64,000 nucleotides of DNA from Mycolicibacter heraklionensis (lineage in GTDB: Bacteria > Actinomycetota > Actinomycetes > Mycobacteriales > Mycobacteriaceae), in assembly GCF_001021505.1 (NCBI RefSeq), contig NZ_LDPO01000006.1, positions 152,128 through 216,127 of the forward strand. Reading direction: 5' to 3'. The first letter of the stretch is position 1, and every line of letters starts with the position of its first letter. The notes beneath the pieces are model-generated. The model saw nothing but the letters and a program-made list of their open reading frames with translations, was not told where the DNA came from and did not search any database. Below are positions 22,954-32,223 of this stretch, one piece after another. The position numbers were made by a program, and so were the translations under genes.

Positions 22954-23765
22954 ACGAACCCCAGCCACCACCCTTGCCGACGCGACCTGCCGCGACGGTG
23001 ATGTTGGTCCGTGCGGACACTCCCGGCGGGCAGGGCCTCGACGTGTTCCTGATGCGTCGCCACGCCGCGATGGAGTTCGCCGCCGGGGTGATGGTGTTTC
23101 CCGGCGGTGGAGTCGACGACCGTGACCGCAGCACCGAAATCGCCTGGCACGGGCCGGAGCCCACGTGGTGGGCGCAACGTTTCGGAGTGGACGTCGACCT
23201 GGCCGCGGCACTGGTGTGCGCTGCCGCGCGCGAGACTTTCGAGGAATCCGGGGTGCTGTTCGCCGGCCCCGCCGACGATGCGGACCGGGTTGTCTCCGAT
23301 GCGTCGGTGTATGCCGACTCCCGGCGAGCGCTGAACGCCGGCGAGCTGTCGTTCGGTGACTTTCTGCGCACCGAGAATCTGGTGCTGCATGCCGAGCTGT
23401 TGCGGCCGTGGGCGAACTGGGTGACTCCGGAGGCCGAGCGCACCCGCCGCTACGACACCTACTTCTTCGTGGGTGCGTTGCCGGTCGGGCAGCGAGCGGA
23501 CGGCGAGAACACCGAATCCGACCGCGCCGGCTGGCTTACGCCCGAAGCCGCGATCGAAGACTTCGCAGCCGGCAACAGCTTTTTGCTGCCGCCGACCTGG
23601 ACACAGCTGGATTCGCTCATCGGCCGCAGCATCGAGGCCGTGATGGCGGTGGAACGTCAGATCGTGGTGGTGCAGCCGGACCTGGCTCGCCGCGGCGACA
23701 ACTGGGAGATCGAGTTCTTCAACTCCGACCGTTACAACGCAGCGCGCGGGAAGCGTTGGGTCTGA
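22950..23765 (+). CDS. NUDIX hydrolase (Rv3040c-like)
   Basis: A 271 aa NUDIX-fold hydrolase. The Nudix box is split by an insertion: the early half is [14 protein letters not shown] (GG turn) and the late half is [14 protein letters not shown] (REUxEE metal site). This layout resembles the NUDT19-type CoA/nucleoside diphosphate hydrolases (family comparison from memory). It starts inside the ABC gene's stop (ATGA) and its TGA overlaps the ATG of echA17. The link with an enoyl-CoA hydratase would fit a CoA-ester-related role, which is inference. Confidence 0.88.
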   Translation: MNEPQPPPLPTRPAATVMLVRADTPGGQGLDVFLMRRHAAMEFAAGVMVFPGGGVDDRDRSTEIAWHGPEPTWWAQRFGVDVDLAAALVCAAARETFEESGVLFAGPADDADRVVSDASVYADSRRALNAGELSFGDFLRTENLVLHAELLRPWANWVTPEAERTRRYDTYFFVGALPVGQRADGENTESDRAGWLTPEAAIEDFAAGNSFLLPPTWTQLDSLIGRSIEAVMAVERQIVVVQPDLARRGDNWEIEFFNSDRYNAARGKRWV

Positions 23766-24511
23766 TGAGCGAATTCGTATCGGTGCACTCCTCGACCGAC
23801 GAGCCCGGGGTGGCCACCCTGGTGGTCTCGCGGCCGCCGACCAACGCCATGACCCGACAGGTCTACCGGGAGACCGCCGCGGCTGCTGCCGAGGTGTCGG
23901 CGCGCGACGACGTCGCCGCCGTGGTGTTGTACGGGGGCCACGAGATCTTTTGCGCCGGTGATGATGTGCCCGAACTGCGCACGCTGATCGCCGCGGAGGC
24001 ACAGGTGTTCGCCCGCGTGCGCCACGACGCCGTCCAAGCGGTGGCGGCCATCGGAAAACCGACGGTGGCAGCGATCACCGGTTACGCGCTGGGCAGTGGT
24101 CTGGCGCTGGCGCTGGCCGCGGATTGGCGAATCAGCGGCGACAACGTCAAGTTCGGCGCCACCGAGATTCTGGCCGGCCTGGCCCCCGACGGCGGTGGTC
24201 TGGCTCGCCTGGCCCGAACGATCGGTGCGAGCCGCGCCAAGGAATTGGCATACAGCGGCCGGTTCTTCGATGCCGAAGAGGCGCTGGCTCTGGGTCTGGT
24301 CGACGAGATGGTGGCCCCCGACGGCGTCTACGACGCAGCCGTCGGCTGGGCCCGCCGATTCGTCGACAGCCCGGCGCAGGCGCTGGCCGCGGCCAAGGCA
24401 TCGATCGACTCCATCGAGACCGAGCGTCCGGCCGAGCGCGCCGCCGCTGACCAACGCCGCTACGGCGAGCTGTTCGCGGCTGGTATCGGGCCCACGGACA
24501 ACGGTCGTTAG
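23765..24511 (+). CDS. echA17: enoyl-CoA hydratase/isomerase family protein EchA17
   Basis: A 248 aa crotonase-fold enzyme that would hydrate trans-2-enoyl-CoA in fatty acid oxidation. The oxyanion-hole strand is [12 protein letters not shown] and [19 protein letters not shown]. Candidate catalytic Glu residues are in [15 protein letters not shown] and in [11 protein letters not shown]. It corresponds to M. tuberculosis EchA17 (Rv3039c). The start ATG overlaps the NUDIX stop (TGATG), so translation is coupled; the open frame upstream of it is antisense-type noise. Confidence 0.92.
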   Translation: MSEFVSVHSSTDEPGVATLVVSRPPTNAMTRQVYRETAAAAAEVSARDDVAAVVLYGGHEIFCAGDDVPELRTLIAAEAQVFARVRHDAVQAVAAIGKPTVAAITGYALGSGLALALAADWRISGDNVKFGATEILAGLAPDGGGLARLARTIGASRAKELAYSGRFFDAEEALALGLVDEMVAPDGVYDAAVGWARRFVDSPAQALAAAKASIDSIETERPAERAAADQRRYGELFAAGIGPTDNGR

Positions 24512-24620
24512 GCGCCACGCCAGAACGACTTGGGCGAGTGACGGTTTCTTTTCACATTTTTATCAGCTAACGTCCAGTCAGCGGCGAAGGCCGCCTCGAT
24601 GCCGGCGTTAGGAACACACC

Positions 24621-25649
24621 ATGCAGTCAGCTGCCCTCCGCCCCTGGACCACCGCGGCCGTCGCCTTGCTGGGTGCGGGTGCCATTGCGGCCAGTCCGGT
24701 CGTGATGCCGCAGGCCGGTGCGGTTGCGGTCGACATCCTGCTGGCCGCCCAGGACATCACGCTCGACCTGGTGCGCCACGGCCAGTCGGTGGACAACGCC
24801 GAGGGCATCTTGGGCACCCTTCCGCCGGGCGCTCCGCTCACCGAACTCGGGGAGCAGCAGGCCGCCTACCTTGCCGACGACGCCAACCCGCTGCACCTTG
24901 CCGCCCCCGACTTCTACAGCGGGATCTACGCCTCCGAGTTCCTCCGCGCGCAGGAAACCGCCGGCGGGTGGCTGAGCGCCGCAGGCGCTCCGGACACACC
25001 GCTGACGATCCTCGCCGGGCTCAACGAGATCAATGCGGGATGGTTCGACGGGCAGGACCTCAACATCCTCACCGAGATCGCCTACGCCCTACCGACGTTC
25101 CTGTGGGCCTTGGGTCAGTACTGGGTGCCGATGCTGGGATCCACGATCGACCCCAACGGGGTGGCTTTCAACGATCGCGTCTCCGACGCGATCGACGCCA
25201 TTTACAACAACACCGTCTCCGACCCGGAGGGCTCGCTGAGCGACGTAGCGTTCGCCCACGCCGGCACGATCGCGATCTGGACGTTGATGAACGTCAAGAA
25301 CCCCGACTTCGGGCTGGTCCTCTCCGAACTACTCGAGACTCACACTCCGCTGGACAACACCGGCCAGGTCGTCATCGAAGGCAACCCCACCGACGGCTGG
25401 ACGCTGGTCAGCTGGGGCGGCCACGAGGTCTCGGCGACCCCGGACCTGCTCACCGGGCTGTTCGTCGACTGGCGGGACTTGAACGTCGCGCCGCAGATCG
25501 CGACGTGGCACATCCTGGAGGCGCTGCAGGGCGGGGACCAGGCCGAAATCGCGGCCGCCCTGCAGACCGGGTTCGACCAGGTCCTCGGGGCCATCACGGC
25601 GTTCCCGCAGGCCGTGATCGACACCATCACCGGCGCGCTGAGCGGCTAG
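24621..25649 (+). CDS. secreted histidine phosphatase, copy 1
   Basis: A 342 aa exported member of the histidine phosphatase (phosphoglycerate mutase-like) superfamily. The signal is about 1-34 (TTAAVALLGAGAIAASPVV). The catalytic motif LVRHGQS has the phosphorylated His at about 53, Glu lies in SEFLRAQET, and the second His is in DVAFAHAGT. The C-terminal 80 residues form helical repeats (VDWRDLNVAPQIATWHILEA). It has a close paralogue at 25890, with similarity over the full length. Such proteins remove phosphate from small molecules or phosphoproteins; the target is unknown. Confidence 0.88.
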   Translation: MQSAALRPWTTAAVALLGAGAIAASPVVMPQAGAVAVDILLAAQDITLDLVRHGQSVDNAEGILGTLPPGAPLTELGEQQAAYLADDANPLHLAAPDFYSGIYASEFLRAQETAGGWLSAAGAPDTPLTILAGLNEINAGWFDGQDLNILTEIAYALPTFLWALGQYWVPMLGSTIDPNGVAFNDRVSDAIDAIYNNTVSDPEGSLSDVAFAHAGTIAIWTLMNVKNPDFGLVLSELLETHTPLDNTGQVVIEGNPTDGWTLVSWGGHEVSATPDLLTGLFVDWRDLNVAPQIATWHILEALQGGDQAEIAAALQTGFDQVLGAITAFPQAVIDTITGALSG

Positions 25650-25660
25650 CGCGCCGTCGC

Positions 25661-25787
25661 ATGAACCCGGCGGTTCAGCGAGGCTCGACGGAGGAGAGGC
25701 GACGCTGGGACCGCCGCATGAATCCAGTGGTTCAGCGAGGCTCGACGGAGGAGAGGCGACGCTGGGACCGCCGCATGAATCCAGTGG
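25661..25787 (+). repeat. 57-bp tandem repeat, 2.2 copies (MIRU-like)
   Basis: Unit 1 is 25661-25717, unit 2 is 25718-25774, and a 13-base partial unit 3 ends at 25787. Units differ at only a few bases in the first 13. Each starts with ATGAA and carries GGAGGAGAG in its middle. The length is exactly 19 codons and the frame stays open (GSTEERRRWDRRMNPV). It sits between the two paralogous phosphatase genes and recalls mycobacterial interspersed repeats. Confidence 0.85.
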
Positions 25788-25889
25788 ATTAAGCATTGAC
25801 ATAGGAAAACCAACGGGATATTTTCAGCGAAGTATTGCGCTACGCGTCGGAGCGTAACGGAAGCTACGGACTCGCTGAAGGAGAAGGTC

Positions 25890-27002
25890 ATGCACCACAC
25901 TCGCCCGTGGATCACCGCCGGAGTCGCCCTCGTTGGTGCTGGCCTCGTTGCTGTCGGCCCGGTGGCTCCGATAGCCGGGCCGCTGCCCGCCGTCCATTTG
26001 CCGAACATCCAGCTGACCGCAACGGACATCCTGCTCGATCTGGTCCGGCACGGGCAATCGACGGAGAACGTAACGGACTACATCGGGACGACGGCGCCGG
26101 GTGCTCCACTGACTGAACTCGGCGAGCAGCAGGCGATCACTGTCGGCGAGCAGCTGTACAACGGCGGCGACAACGACATCGCCCGGGTCTACGCCTCGGA
26201 CTTCCTGCGGGCCCAGCAGACGGCGTGGCCGCTGGTCCAGTTGCTGCTGGGCAACAACAACTACGACCAGATCCCGGGAGGCCCGACCCCGCTGCTCGAC
26301 CCGAGCCAGATCCTGTCCGGGCTCGGTGAGATCAATGCCGGGTGGCTGGAAGGACAGAGCGGCACCCTTCCCGGCCTCCTCTATCTCCTGCCCACCATCG
26401 CGTGGATGACCGGGGCGTACTGGGTGCCGATGCTGGGTTCGAGCATCAACCCCAACGGGATGGCGTTCCAGGACAACTACAGTGGCGCCATTCAGACCAT
26501 CTACGACGCCAGTACGGCAGACCCCGACAGCACCGGGACCGACGTGGCATTTTCGCACGGCGCGGCGATCATGGCGTGGACGATGATGAACGTCAAGAAC
26601 CCCGATTGGGGGCTGTTCTTGGAGACGCTCGCCGGTGACCGCGGGCTCCCCAACACCGGCCAGGTCGTGGTCGAAGGCAACCCGACCGACGGCTGGACGC
26701 TGGTCAGCTGGAATGGAACAGAGGTGGCGGAGAACCCGGGCCTGCTCACCGGGCTGTTCGTCGACTTCCGTGACCTGGTCACCGCGCCACAGATGGCGAG
26801 CTGGCACATCTGGGAAGCCCTCCTGGGTGGCGACCCCTCCGAGATCCTCGCTGCGTTGCAGACCGGCTTCAGCGACGTCTTCTCGGCGCTCGTGGAGTTC
26901 CCGCAGGCGGTGTTCGACACCATCACCGGTGCCCTGGGCGATGTCGCGGGTAGCGGCGCAGGCGACGTGCTGGGCGACGCGCTGGCGTCCTTGGCGGCCT
27001 GA
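25890..27002 (+). CDS. secreted histidine phosphatase, copy 2
   Basis: A 370 aa paralogue of the preceding gene. Signal at about 1-35, catalytic LVRHGQS with His about 54, SDFLRAQQT, and second His in DVAFSHGAA. Shared blocks such as NPTDGWTLVSW, LLTGLFVD and YWVPMLGS show a tandem duplication. Compared with copy 1 it has an insertion after GEQL and a longer C-terminus ending in small residues. The two copies have separate upstream regions, so they may be expressed independently. Confidence 0.88.
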   Translation: MHHTRPWITAGVALVGAGLVAVGPVAPIAGPLPAVHLPNIQLTATDILLDLVRHGQSTENVTDYIGTTAPGAPLTELGEQQAITVGEQLYNGGDNDIARVYASDFLRAQQTAWPLVQLLLGNNNYDQIPGGPTPLLDPSQILSGLGEINAGWLEGQSGTLPGLLYLLPTIAWMTGAYWVPMLGSSINPNGMAFQDNYSGAIQTIYDASTADPDSTGTDVAFSHGAAIMAWTMMNVKNPDWGLFLETLAGDRGLPNTGQVVVEGNPTDGWTLVSWNGTEVAENPGLLTGLFVDFRDLVTAPQMASWHIWEALLGGDPSEILAALQTGFSDVFSALVEFPQAVFDTITGALGDVAGSGAGDVLGDALASLAA

Positions 27003-27020
27003 GTCACAGCAGCAGCAGCC

Positions 27021-27058
27021 AAGCCGGGCGCGGCGTTTCCCCTCGCTGCGCCCGGCTT
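27021..27058 (+). terminator. hairpin terminator after the second phosphatase gene
   Basis: A perfect 11-bp stem (AAGCCGGGCGC at 27021-27031 and GCGCCCGGCTT at 27048-27058) with a 16-base loop begins 18 bases after the stop. No T-run follows, as is common for mycobacterial terminators. Confidence 0.7.
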
Positions 27059-27147
27059 CGCGCTGCAGAGACCACCGCTGTGCCGATGGCGGTGACCTGC
27101 AGCGCCCGACTTCGTCGTGCTCGCAGTCCCCGCTAGGCTGACCTACC

Positions 27148-28116
27148 ATGACCAGTACGGACCCGACGCCGAACCCGCACGCCACCGCCGAACAGGTGGA
27201 GGCGGCTCGGCACGACAGCAAGCTCGCCCAGGTGCTCTACCACGACTGGGAGGCCGAGCAGTACGACGAGAAGTGGTCGATCTCCTACGACGAGCGCTGC
27301 ATCGACTACGCCCGGGGCCGCTTCGACGTGATCGTGCCTGCTGCCGACCGGGACAAGCTTCCGTATGACCGGGCGCTGGAACTCGGCTGCGGCACGGGGT
27401 TCTTCCTGCTCAACCTGATGCAGGCCGGGGTGGCGCGGCGCGGCTCGGTCACCGACCTTTCGCCCGGCATGGTCAAGGTCGCCACCCGCAACGGCCAGGC
27501 CCTCGGACTGGACGTCGACGGGCGGGTCGCCGACGCCGAGGGCATCCCGTATGAGGACAACACCTTCGACCTGGTGGTCGGCCACGCGGTGCTGCACCAC
27601 ATTCCCGACGTCGAACTGTCGCTGCGCGAGGTGGTCCGGGTGCTCAAGCCCGGCGGCCGGTTCGTCTTCGCCGGCGAGCCCACCACGGTCGGCAACTTCT
27701 ACGCACGCCGGCTGGCCGACCTGACCTGGAAGACCACGGTCGCCGCGATGAAGCTGCCCGGGATGGGCTCCTGGCGTCGGCCGCAGGAGGAGCTGGACGA
27801 GAACTCGCGGGCGGCCGCCCTGGAATGGATCGTGGACCTGCACACCTTCGAGCCGAGCGATCTGGAGCGGATGGCGACCAACGCCGGCGCGGTCGATGTG
27901 CGCACCGCCAGCGAAGAGTTCACCGCCGCCATGCTGGGCTGGCCGGTGCGGACCTTCGAGTCGACGGTCCCACCGGGCAAGCTCGGATGGGGCTGGGCGC
28001 GGTTCGCCTTCCGCAGCTGGACGGCCTTGAGCTGGGTGGACGCCAACGTGCTGAGCCGCGTGGTGCCCAAGGGCTGGTTCTACAACGTGATGGTCACCGG
28101 GGTTAAGCCGTCCTAG
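27148..28116 (+). CDS. class I SAM-dependent methyltransferase (Rv3038c-like)
   Basis: A 322 aa methyltransferase with motif I LELGCGTGFFLLNLM, motif II DLSPGM, and DNTFDLVVGHAVLHHI. The C-terminal third contains Trp-rich segments (KLGWGWARFAFRSWTALSWV) that may associate with membranes or lipid. It matches M. tuberculosis Rv3038c at the border of the methylglucose lipopolysaccharide (MGLP) gene region. The methyl acceptor is not known from sequence. The next gene starts within or just after its stop. Confidence 0.9.
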   Translation: MTSTDPTPNPHATAEQVEAARHDSKLAQVLYHDWEAEQYDEKWSISYDERCIDYARGRFDVIVPAADRDKLPYDRALELGCGTGFFLLNLMQAGVARRGSVTDLSPGMVKVATRNGQALGLDVDGRVADAEGIPYEDNTFDLVVGHAVLHHIPDVELSLREVVRVLKPGGRFVFAGEPTTVGNFYARRLADLTWKTTVAAMKLPGMGSWRRPQEELDENSRAAALEWIVDLHTFEPSDLERMATNAGAVDVRTASEEFTAAMLGWPVRTFESTVPPGKLGWGWARFAFRSWTALSWVDANVLSRVVPKGWFYNVMVTGVKPS

Positions 28117-28280
28117 AGTTCCGCACCGACGACGTCGGCTATCTGAGCTCGCCGGTCGGTGTTGCCGCCCTGGCCGAGGTCGCGGGCTTCGCGCTGACCG
28201 ACGCCACCCGGCTGGCCGACATCGCCGCGCTGCGCGGCCGCTTCGGCGAGCGGACAGCCGCGCTGGTCGAGACCGTCCTG

Positions 28281-29306
28281 TTGCGCCGGCGTGCCGCGGC
28301 CAAGCTGGCCGAGCTGGCCGAGACGTCGGGTTGGCTGTTCACCGACGAGGCGCTGCAGCAGGCCAGTGCCGCACCGGTGGCACGGCATCGGGCCCGCCGG
28401 ATCGCAGCCGCGGCACCGGGTGCCGTCGTGCATGACGTGACCTGTTCGGTCGGTACCGAGCTGGCGGCGCTGTCGGAGGTGTCGGATCGGGTTCTGGGCA
28501 GCGACCTGGACCCCGTGCGGCTGGCGATGGCGCGCCACAACGTGAGCGGGGCCGCCGTTGTTCGCGCCGACGCGCTGGCGCCGGTCAGCCGCGACACGGT
28601 GGTGCTGGCCGACCCCGGCCGGCGCGGCGGCGGGCGGCGTCGTTTCGACCCGACCGACTACCAGCCCGCCCTGGACCGGTTGCTCGACGTCTACCGCGAC
28701 CGTGACGTGGTGGTAAAGGTCGCTCCCGGAATCGATTTCGACAAGGTTGGGCTGCTGGGGTTTCAAGGCGAGATCGAAATCACCTCGTGGCGCACGTCGG
28801 TGCGAGAAGCCTGCCTGTGGTCGCCCGGCCTGGCCGAAACCGGGGTGCGCCGGCGGGCAACGATCCTGGACCGCGACGAGCAGATCACCGACGCCGAACC
28901 GGCCGACTGCGACGTGCGGCCGGCGGGGCGCTGGCTCATCGACCCCGACGGGGCGGTGGTGCGGGCCGGCCTGGTCCGCCAGTACGGCGCCCGGCACGGG
29001 CTGTGGCAGCTCGACCCCGATATCGCCTACCTGTCCGGTGACCAGCTGCCGGACGGGGTGCGCGGATTCGAGGTACTCGAAACGCTGGCCTACAACGAAA
29101 AACGCCTTGGTCAGGCGCTGGCGGCCCGCGACTGCGGTGCCCTGGAAATCCTGGTGCGGGGCGTACGCGACGTGCAGGCCGATCCCGACGGTCTGCGTCG
29201 CCGGTTGCGGCTGCGCGGGTCACAGGCCCTGTCGGTCGTGATCACCCGGGTGGGGACGGGGCCGGCGGCGCGGGCTATTGCGTTCGTCTGCCGTCCGTCG
29301 CGGTGA
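28281..29306 (+). CDS. THUMP-like SAM-dependent methyltransferase (Rv3037c-like), start unclear
   Basis: From the first usual start codon (TTG at 28281) the product is 341 aa. The core reads VVHDVTCSVGTELAALSEVS (SAM motif), GSDLDPVRLAMARHN and VVLADPGRRGGGRRRF. The frame is open back to a stop at 28104 and encodes a family-like N-terminus (EFRTDDVGYLSSPVGVAALA) with no ATG, GTG or TTG. The true start may therefore be non-standard, near 28113, or the N-terminus is lost. The M. tuberculosis homologue lies in the MGLP cluster and has been proposed to methylate glucose residues there. Confidence 0.8.
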   Translation: MRRRAAAKLAELAETSGWLFTDEALQQASAAPVARHRARRIAAAAPGAVVHDVTCSVGTELAALSEVSDRVLGSDLDPVRLAMARHNVSGAAVVRADALAPVSRDTVVLADPGRRGGGRRRFDPTDYQPALDRLLDVYRDRDVVVKVAPGIDFDKVGLLGFQGEIEITSWRTSVREACLWSPGLAETGVRRRATILDRDEQITDAEPADCDVRPAGRWLIDPDGAVVRAGLVRQYGARHGLWQLDPDIAYLSGDQLPDGVRGFEVLETLAYNEKRLGQALAARDCGALEILVRGVRDVQADPDGLRRRLRLRGSQALSVVITRVGTGPAARAIAFVCRPSR

Positions 29307-29383
29307 GGCGCCCGGTAGGCTGTCGTCTTCGGGGCCATTCCTGCTTGCTGCGGCAAGGCGAGACAAAGCGAGACAAACCGACA

Positions 29384-30082
29384 ATGCGCATTCTGGTGGC
29401 CGCCCTGTTGGCGGGCGGTGCAGTGGGCAGCTGGCTGGGTATGACCGGTATCCCCTCGGCGGGCGCGGTCTCGCCCTGTGCCGAACTGGGCGGCACGCTC
29501 GAGTCCGGGCAATGCCACGTGCACTCGTCCAACGCCAACTACACCCTGGACATGCGATTTCCGGTCGACTACCCCGACCAGCAGACCTTGACCGACTATC
29601 TGGTTCAGAACCGCGACGGGTTCTTGACCGTGGCCAAGTCACCCGGATCGCGGGACATGCCCTACGAAATGGATGCCACGTCCGAGCAGCACCGTTCGGG
29701 TCAGGCCCCCAAGGGCACCCAGAGCGTCGTGTTGAAGATCTTCCAAGACCTCGGCGGCCCGCAACCGTCGACCTGGTACCAGTCGTTCAACTACGATCTG
29801 GCGACCCGTAAGCCGATCACCTTCGAGACCCTGTTCGCGCCCAACAGCAAGCCGCTGGAAGCGATCTTTCCGGTGGTGCAGCGCGACCTTGAGCGCCAGA
29901 CCGGAGTGCCGGCAATCCTGATCTCGTCGGGCTCGGGGATGGACCCGGCGCACTATCAGAACTTCGCCATCACCAACGACGACGTGATCTTCTACTTCGC
30001 GCCGGGCGAGCTGCTGCCGATGAGCTCCGGCGCCACCTCGGTGAAGGTGCCGCGCACGGCGATCCCGCCGCTGGCCATCTGA
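29384..30082 (+). CDS. secreted DUF3298-type protein TB22.2-like (Rv3036c)
   Basis: A 232 aa exported protein. The Sec signal is about 1-29 (ILVAALLAGGAVGSWLGM, then SAGA). The mature part has two Cys close to the start, a region like the DUF3298/RsiV fold (LFAPNSKPLEAIFPVVQRDL and NDDVIFYFAPGELLPM). It matches the M. tuberculosis secreted antigen TB22.2 (Rv3036c). The ATG at 29384 was chosen because the longer frame adds a non-signal sequence. It converges on the PQQ-type lipoprotein gene with a 5-base gap. Confidence 0.88.
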   Translation: MRILVAALLAGGAVGSWLGMTGIPSAGAVSPCAELGGTLESGQCHVHSSNANYTLDMRFPVDYPDQQTLTDYLVQNRDGFLTVAKSPGSRDMPYEMDATSEQHRSGQAPKGTQSVVLKIFQDLGGPQPSTWYQSFNYDLATRKPITFETLFAPNSKPLEAIFPVVQRDLERQTGVPAILISSGSGMDPAHYQNFAITNDDVIFYFAPGELLPMSSGATSVKVPRTAIPPLAI

Positions 30083-30087
30083 CTCCG

Positions 30088-31386
30088 CTACGCGGGGGCG
30101 AAGCTGAACACCTGACCGGCGCTGGTGGCGACCGCCACCCGCCGGTCATTGCCGACCGACACCCCCACCGGAAACCCGCGAGCTTCGGGCAGCGGATAGC
30201 TGTTGATGGTGTGGCCGTCGGCCGGGTCGAACACCAGCAGCGACAGACCCGCCGGGCCGAGACTGGTGCCGGCGACCACGGTGTAGCCCACCTTGCCGGC
30301 CAGACTCGACGAGGACAGCGGCACGGTGTCCTCGCGGCGCCACACCTGCTCGGCGTAGTCACCGCGGTCGGTGAACGCGACCAGTTCGGTGTCGGGACCA
30401 CCGCCGGAGACGATCAATCCACCGGGCGTGACCGCCGGTGGTGTTTGGGCCAGGAACTTCAGCGGCACGGACCATTTCGCTTTGCCGTCGGCGGCGTTGA
30501 TCGCCCACAGGCGTTGGTCGCGTCCGTTGACGTAGACCGTCGAACCGTCGGCGGACAGCACCGGGCTGGCCAGCACCCCGGCCGCGACCGCGTCGCTGCT
30601 CCACTCCTGGGTGAGCAGCGGGACGCCGCCCGGGTGGTATTTGAGGCCGACCAAGCCGGACTCCTTGGCGCCCGGCTGCCACAGGCTCACCACCGCGATG
30701 TTGCTCTCCGGGGAGAAGGCAGGTGCGGCGGCGACCGGGCAGTCCGGCCGGGCGGCGGCGCAGTCGGACAGGCCGCGCCGGAAGTCGGTCGGGTCGATAC
30801 CGTCCACCAGGTCCAACGGGGTGCCGACGACGGCGCCGCGGTGCGCGTCGAAAACCAGCACCTGACCCAAGTGGGTCACCACCAGCAGCAGGCCGTCGCC
30901 GAGGATCCGCGGCGTTGAGGGCATACCGATCACCGGTGCACGCCAGCGGATCCACTGGGTGGGCGGAAACGACAGCATGGCGCCCGGCTGGCCCACATAG
31001 ACGTTGTCGAAGCCGTCGATGAGCGGGCCGAAGAACCCGCCGCCCTGATGCAGCCGAGTGCACCAGCGTTGCCGGCCGCGGTCGGCGTTCTCCCACTGCA
31101 TCAGCGAGCAGCCGGCCTCGGTCTGAGCGTTGAGCATCATCCAGCCGTGGATGCCCAGGGCGGGCTGGGCTCCCAGCTCACCTTTGACCGAGCGGATCCA
31201 GTCCAGTTGCAGGTCGCTGGCTCCCGCGGTGGCGGTATGACTGCTGTTGGCGGCATCGGCGTACTGGGCCGGCCAACCCGGCGCTGGCGCGGCCTGCACC
31301 CACGAATCGGTATTGGCGCAGCCGCTCAGGGAGCCCGCCACCACCACCATGGCGATTCCGGCCAGGACACCACGTCGCCGCAACAC
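30088..31386 (-). CDS. PQQ-like beta-propeller lipoprotein (Rv3035-like)
   Basis: A 432 aa lipoprotein. From the GTG at 31386 the N-terminus is MLRRR, a short hydrophobic core and LSGC, with the lipidated Cys at 23. The mature part is a beta-propeller of PQQ/YVTN-type repeats (DGSTVYVNGRDQRLWAINAADGKAKW, in shorter form GSTVYVNGRDQRLWAINA). Longer starts up to 31590 give no signal and overlap the next gene's promoter. The homologue Rv3035 lies in the MGLP region; its function is unknown. It is divergent from the acyltransferase gene. Confidence 0.88.
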   Translation of the reverse strand: MLRRRGVLAGIAMVVVAGSLSGCANTDSWVQAAPAPGWPAQYADAANSSHTATAGASDLQLDWIRSVKGELGAQPALGIHGWMMLNAQTEAGCSLMQWENADRGRQRWCTRLHQGGGFFGPLIDGFDNVYVGQPGAMLSFPPTQWIRWRAPVIGMPSTPRILGDGLLLVVTHLGQVLVFDAHRGAVVGTPLDLVDGIDPTDFRRGLSDCAAARPDCPVAAAPAFSPESNIAVVSLWQPGAKESGLVGLKYHPGGVPLLTQEWSSDAVAAGVLASPVLSADGSTVYVNGRDQRLWAINAADGKAKWSVPLKFLAQTPPAVTPGGLIVSGGGPDTELVAFTDRGDYAEQVWRREDTVPLSSSSLAGKVGYTVVAGTSLGPAGLSLLVFDPADGHTINSYPLPEARGFPVGVSVGNDRRVAVATSAGQVFSFAPA

Positions 31387-31477
31387 AGTGGCAATCCCCA
31401 ATCCTCGGCCGGGTGTGTGAACGAGTCCAGGTGAGGGTAGCGCGTGGCAAGAACGCGCTCGCGTAGGCTTTCCGGCC

Positions 31478-32218
31478 ATGACGACGATGTGGGGCGCTCC
31501 AATCCACAAACGCTGGCGGGGTTCGCGGCTGCGGGACCCGCGCCAGGCCAAGTTCCTCACGCTGGCCTCGCTGCGCTGGGTGCTGGCCAATCGGGCCTAC
31601 ACGCCGTGGTATCTGGTGCGCTACTGGCGGCTGCTGAAGTTCAAGCTGGCCAACCCGCACATCATCACCCGCGGCATGGTGTTCCTGGGCAAGGGCGTGG
31701 AGATCCAGGCCACCCCGGAGATGTCGTACATGGAGATCGGCCGGTGGGTGCACATCGGCGACAAGAACACCATCCGGGCGCACGAAGGTTCGCTGCGATT
31801 CGGCGACAAGGTGGTGTTGGGGCGCGACAACGTCATCAACACCTACCTCGACATCGAGCTGGGGGACTCGGTGCTGATGGCCGACTGGTGCTACGTCTGC
31901 GACTTCGACCACAAGATGGACAACATCGACGTGCCGATCAAGGACCAGGGCATTATCAAGAGCCCGGTGCGGATCGGCCCGGACACCTGGATCGCGGCCA
32001 AGGTCACCATCCTGCGCGACACCAGCATCGGCCGCGGCTGCGTCCTGGGTGCTCACGCGGTGGTCAAGGGCGTCATCCCGGACTATTCGATCGCGGTGGG
32101 GGCTCCGGCCAAGGTGGTCAAGAACCGCAAGCTGGCCTGGGAGACCTCGGCCGCCGAGCGCGCCGAGCTGGCCGCCGCCTTGGCCGATATCGAACGTAAG
32201 AAGGCCGCGCAGGGCTGA
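31478..32218 (+). CDS. hexapeptide-repeat acyltransferase (Rv3034c-like, MGLP)
   Basis: A 246 aa left-handed beta-helix transferase. Repeats of the type I-G-x-x-x and V-x-x-G run from about residue 65 to 205 (VEIQATPEMSYMEIGRWVHI, VRIGPDTWIAAKVTILRDTS, IGRGCVLGAHAVVKGV). The catalytic His of such enzymes is probably in CDFDHKMDN. The M. tuberculosis homologue is linked to acylation of methylglucose lipopolysaccharide. The basic N-terminus may bind the membrane. It is followed after 5 bases by an oxidoreductase gene that is not in the M. tuberculosis order. Confidence 0.9.
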   Translation: MTTMWGAPIHKRWRGSRLRDPRQAKFLTLASLRWVLANRAYTPWYLVRYWRLLKFKLANPHIITRGMVFLGKGVEIQATPEMSYMEIGRWVHIGDKNTIRAHEGSLRFGDKVVLGRDNVINTYLDIELGDSVLMADWCYVCDFDHKMDNIDVPIKDQGIIKSPVRIGPDTWIAAKVTILRDTSIGRGCVLGAHAVVKGVIPDYSIAVGAPAKVVKNRKLAWETSAAERAELAAALADIERKKAAQG

Positions 32219-32223
32219 GCCTT

